A stretch of DNA of 64,000 nt from assembly GCF_947492365.1 (NCBI RefSeq), contig NZ_CANLMB010000001.1, positions 1,412,874 through 1,476,873 of the forward strand, given 5' to 3'. Numbering within the stretch: position 1 is the first letter of the stretch; each line of letters starts with the position of its first letter. Both the position numbers and the translations under genes were made by a program. The notes under the pieces were generated by a model. The model was not told where the DNA came from. It searched no databases and saw only the letters and a list, made by a program, of their open reading frames with translations. Positions 63,719-64,000 of this stretch are shown in pieces. The stretch comes from an uncultured Erythrobacter sp. (GTDB lineage: Bacteria > Pseudomonadota > Alphaproteobacteria > Sphingomonadales > Sphingomonadaceae).

Positions 63719-64000
63719 CTAAAAACCCAAACTCTCTGCCACCGCTTCGTTGACGATCTTGCCCTTGTGCACGTTGAGGCCGAGCGCGAGATGCGGGTCG
63801 GCTTCGCATGCGGCAACCACGCCCTTGTTCGCCAGCGCAAGACCGAAAGGCAGGGTCGCATTGTTGAGCGCGTAGCTCGACGTGTGCGGGACCGCGCCGG
63901 GCATGTTGGCGACACAATAATGGATGATATCGTCAACCAGATAGGTCGGCTCTTCGTGCGTGGTCGGCTTGGAGGTTTCGAAGCACCCGCCCTGATCGAT
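63719..64000 (-). CDS. ald: Alanine dehydrogenase, C-terminal part (runs off the window)
   Basis: The last 93 residues are visible. [28 protein letters not shown] is the conserved nucleotide-side segment of NAD-dependent alanine dehydrogenase, followed by [25 protein letters not shown]. The enzyme interconverts alanine and pyruvate plus ammonia. The 5' end lies beyond position 64000. A 90-bp gap separates its stop from the aox start downstream on the same strand. Confidence 0.93.
   Translation of the reverse strand: MDQGGCFETSKPTTHEEPTYLVDDIIHYCVANMPGAVPHTSSYALNNATLPFGLALANKGVVAACEADPHLALGLNVHKGKIVNEAVAESLGF

Noticed and set aside
1..64000. CRISPR arrays, tRNA/rRNA genes, integrases, transposases, prophage or plasmid functions
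   Set aside because: I looked for regular direct repeats, tRNA cloverleaf 3' ends and mobility-gene motifs on both strands and found none that I could support; the window reads as stable chromosome.

Overview
This 64 kb window looks like a chromosomal segment of a GC-rich alphaproteobacterium, most likely a sphingomonad of the Erythrobacteraceae type. The evidence is a circularly permuted two-piece tmRNA gene, a hemC-hemD-mitofilin-like cluster, a sphingomonad-style TonB-dependent receptor, a bacterial alternative oxidase, an arginine succinyltransferase (AST) pathway pair, frequent TTG/GTG starts and many 4-bp ATGA/GTGA overlaps. The species assignment is inference. I see no rRNA, tRNA, CRISPR array, integrase, transposase or prophage.

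Layout. 1-9.9 kb: ndk (partial), holC and pepA on the minus strand, then lptD-surA-pdxA-rsmA on the plus strand (outer-membrane biogenesis, vitamin B6, 16S rRNA methylation). 9.3-16.6 kb: SRPBCC and PilZ proteins, malate synthase G, and an M20 hydrolase-astA-astB operon. 16.6-17.0 kb: ssrA. 17-22.1 kb: a CPBP protease, mscL, lemA and two TPM-domain genes, a Nudix hydrolase and an SDR. 22.1-23.1 kb: a compact minus-strand operon of four tiny membrane proteins (two 36-residue paralogues, a 56-residue protein and a PspC-domain protein) behind a strong match to a sigma-54 promoter. 23.1-29.3 kb: recF, then tesA divergent from an ybbA-ybbP-type ABC transporter. 29.5-34.6 kb: a TonB-dependent receptor and an unrecognised secreted/membrane protein pair. 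34.8-43.6 kb: typA, a LysR regulator divergent from a secreted protein, putP, a thioredoxin-ccdA pair, a VOC protein, an extensin-like lipoprotein and a LuxR regulator with a degenerate receiver. 44-51.8 kb: an EF-hand-bearing lipoprotein, uvrB, a DsbD-type reductase, a ubiquinone hydroxylase, and a mitofilin-like protein with hemD and hemC. 53.5-59.7 kb: tsaD-gpsA-flippase, a VWA lipoprotein and an HhH membrane protein. 59.8-64 kb: glutaryl-CoA dehydrogenase, maleylacetoacetate isomerase and fumarylacetoacetase, alternative oxidase, and alanine dehydrogenase (partial).

How it fits together. Most genes are core functions: envelope assembly, disulfide traffic, haem and quinone synthesis, DNA repair and replication, amino-acid catabolism (arginine, proline uptake, tyrosine, lysine/tryptophan, alanine). 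The parts that most deserve a second look are the putative sigma-54 micro-protein/PspC operon, the VWA lipoprotein carrying a TonB-box/plug-like segment, the M20 hydrolase locked to astA-astB, the three dispersed copies of a hairpin repeat, and the uncharacterised two-gene unit at 32.5-34.6 kb.
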